Source of the DNA: Roseovarius amoyensis
GTDB lineage: Bacteria; Pseudomonadota; Alphaproteobacteria; Rhodobacterales; Rhodobacteraceae
Assembly (NCBI RefSeq): GCF_003260265.1
Contig: NZ_QITQ01000005.1
Span: forward strand, 62,001-126,000
Length of the DNA stretch: 64,000 nt
Reading direction: 5' to 3'
Position 1 is the stretch's first letter; each line of letters starts with the position of its first letter. The notes under the pieces were generated by a model. The model saw only the letters and a program-made list of their open reading frames with translations. It was not told the DNA's origin and did not search any database. The position numbers and the translations under genes were made by a program. Shown here one piece after another: positions 62,857-64,000 of this stretch.

Positions 62857-64000
62857 ATGTTCGAGAACCTGCACGAACAGCCCGCCGACAAGATCCTGCA
62901 GCTGATGCAGGCGTTCCGCGAAGACCCGCGCAAGGACAAGATCGACCTTGGTGTCGGGGTCTACCGCAACGCCGAAGGGGTCACCCCGGTGATGCGCGCC
63001 GTCAAGGCGGCAGAGCGCAAATGGTGGGAAGAGGAAACCACCAAGGTCTATACCGCGCTGGCCGGTGAGCCCGCTTTTTGCGACGCGATGATCGGTCTGG
63101 TCCTGGGCGACGCGGTCGAACGTGATGCGGTGGCCGCCGCCGCCGCCCCCGGCGGCACGGGGGCGGTCCGGCAGGGTTTTGAACTGATGCGCATGGCCAA
63201 CCCGAAGGCGCGGGTCTTTGTCTCCAGCCCAACCTGGCCCAACCATCTGAGCATGCTCGATCACCTCGGCATCGAGGCGGTGCCGTACCGCTATTTCGAC
63301 GCCGACACCTGCGCGGTGGATTTCGCCGGCATGCTGGAAGACCTGGAAACCGTGCACGCGGGCGACGTGGTGCTGCTGCATGGCTGCTGTCATAACCCCA
63401 CCGGTGCAAACCTGAACCTCACCCAGTTCAAGGCGGTGATCGAACTGTTGAACGCCAAGCGCGCCACGCCGATGATCGACATTGCCTATCAGGGCTTCGG
63501 TGACGGCCTGACCGCCGACGCGCTGGCGACGCGGGCGGTGGCGGCGGGCTGCCCCGAGACGCTGATCGCGGCGAGCTGTTCCAAGAATTTTGGTATCTAC
63601 CGCGAACGCACCGGCATCCTGATGGCCGTCAGCCACGATATCGGACGCCGGGCTGTGGTGCAGGGCAACCTGGCCCACCTTAACCGGCAGAACTTTTCCT
63701 TTCCGCCGGATCACGGCGCGCGGATGGTCACGCTGGTGTTGTCCGACCCCGAGCTGCGCGCCGACTGGGAGGCCGAGCTGGAAGAGGTCCGCGAGGGCAT
63801 GATCGCCCTGCGCGAACAACTGGCGGCCGAGCTGCAGCGGCTGACCGGGTCCGACCGTTTCGGATTTGTGGCCGAGCATCGCGGCATGTTCTCGCGGCTG
63901 GGGCTGGCACCCGAGGTCGTCGAGACGCTGCGCGTTGATCACGGCATCTACATGCTGGGCGATTCGCGCATCAACATCGCCGGGCTGAACAGCCAGACCG
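62857..64000 (+). CDS. Aromatic/aspartate-type aminotransferase, 3' end missing
   Basis: The reading frame is open from ATG 62857 to the right edge, giving 381 codons and no stop. The start is FENLHEQPADKILQLMQAF; the fold-type I motifs KIDLGVGVYRNAEGVTPV, HGCCHNPTGANLN, DIAYQGFGDG and the PLP lysine in AASCSKNFGIYRERTG are present. It belongs to the AspC/TyrB group, which transaminates aspartate and aromatic amino acids. It follows sseA by 1 nt and may be coupled to it. Confidence 0.93.
   Translation, partial: MFENLHEQPADKILQLMQAFREDPRKDKIDLGVGVYRNAEGVTPVMRAVKAAERKWWEEETTKVYTALAGEPAFCDAMIGLVLGDAVERDAVAAAAAPGGTGAVRQGFELMRMANPKARVFVSSPTWPNHLSMLDHLGIEAVPYRYFDADTCAVDFAGMLEDLETVHAGDVVLLHGCCHNPTGANLNLTQFKAVIELLNAKRATPMIDIAYQGFGDGLTADALATRAVAAGCPETLIAASCSKNFGIYRERTGILMAVSHDIGRRAVVQGNLAHLNRQNFSFPPDHGARMVTLVLSDPELRADWEAELEEVREGMIALREQLAAELQRLTGSDRFGFVAEHRGMFSRLGLAPEVVETLRVDHGIYMLGDSRINIAGLNSQT

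Overview
The window looks like chromosomal DNA of a high-GC alphaproteobacterium, most likely Rhodobacterales (Roseobacter/Paracoccaceae type). The reasons are the block rpoZ, RSH, DUF2062, pdxJ, acpS, lepB, rnc, era, DUF1491, recO, the many TRAP and ABC importers, the small DUF families (DUF1045, DUF1491, DUF2062, DUF3429), dense ATGA/GTGA gene overlaps and strong G/C third-position bias. I found no rRNA, tRNA, insertion sequence, prophage or CRISPR array. Both ends cut through genes.

Layout. 1-2.4 kb: end of a surface-polysaccharide region (WecG-type, GT2 and CgeB-like glycosyltransferases). 2.7-6.5 kb: a PatB/MalY-type C-S lyase, then peptide deformylase, a degenerate deformylase paralogue, fmt and two small YeaQ/YmgE membrane proteins. 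6.5-10.1 kb, minus strand: NYN-domain protein, ispH, LysE exporter, DUF3429, rnhA and a small conserved protein. 10.2-23.1 kb, plus strand: folK and the rpoZ-to-recO housekeeping block, interrupted by a DMT transporter and by an inverted VWA protein with seven 88-residue repeats. 23-26.1 kb: TetR, CorA and a phosphonate remnant (phnN, DUF1045 and what looks like the first codons of a lost phnM). 26.2-31.9 kb: FAH-family hydrolase, a TRAP transporter, a SLAC1/TDT channel and rpe. 32-40.3 kb: M20 deacylase, panB-panC and a Dpp-type ABC importer with fused ATPases. 40.4-45.4 kb: an SDR, a gmd-colC-colD trio and kdsD. 45.5-50.1 kb: MFS, trhO, a tiny secreted Cys/His protein, pncA, a uracil-DNA glycosylase and SseB. 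50.3-60.0 kb: a ten-gene catabolic cluster. 60.1-64 kb: MsbA-like exporter, sseA and an aromatic aminotransferase cut by the right edge.

Two regions stand out. First, 50.3-60.0 kb joins a Liv-type importer (permeases and ATPases, but no binding protein) to a molybdenum hydroxylase (FAD subunit plus a fused 2Fe-2S/molybdopterin subunit), a 6-hydroxynicotinate-reductase-like Fe-S protein, a UPF0280 protein and a DUF1185 protein, nearly all overlapping. The logic is import, hydroxylation and then reductive dearomatisation of an N-heterocycle; the substrate cannot be read from sequence. Second, the DegT-family protein at 43.2 kb has Ser-His where aminotransferases carry the PLP lysine, as in ColD. 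Together with gmd and a GDP-fucose-synthase-like gene it encodes a complete predicted route from GDP-mannose to GDP-L-colitose.
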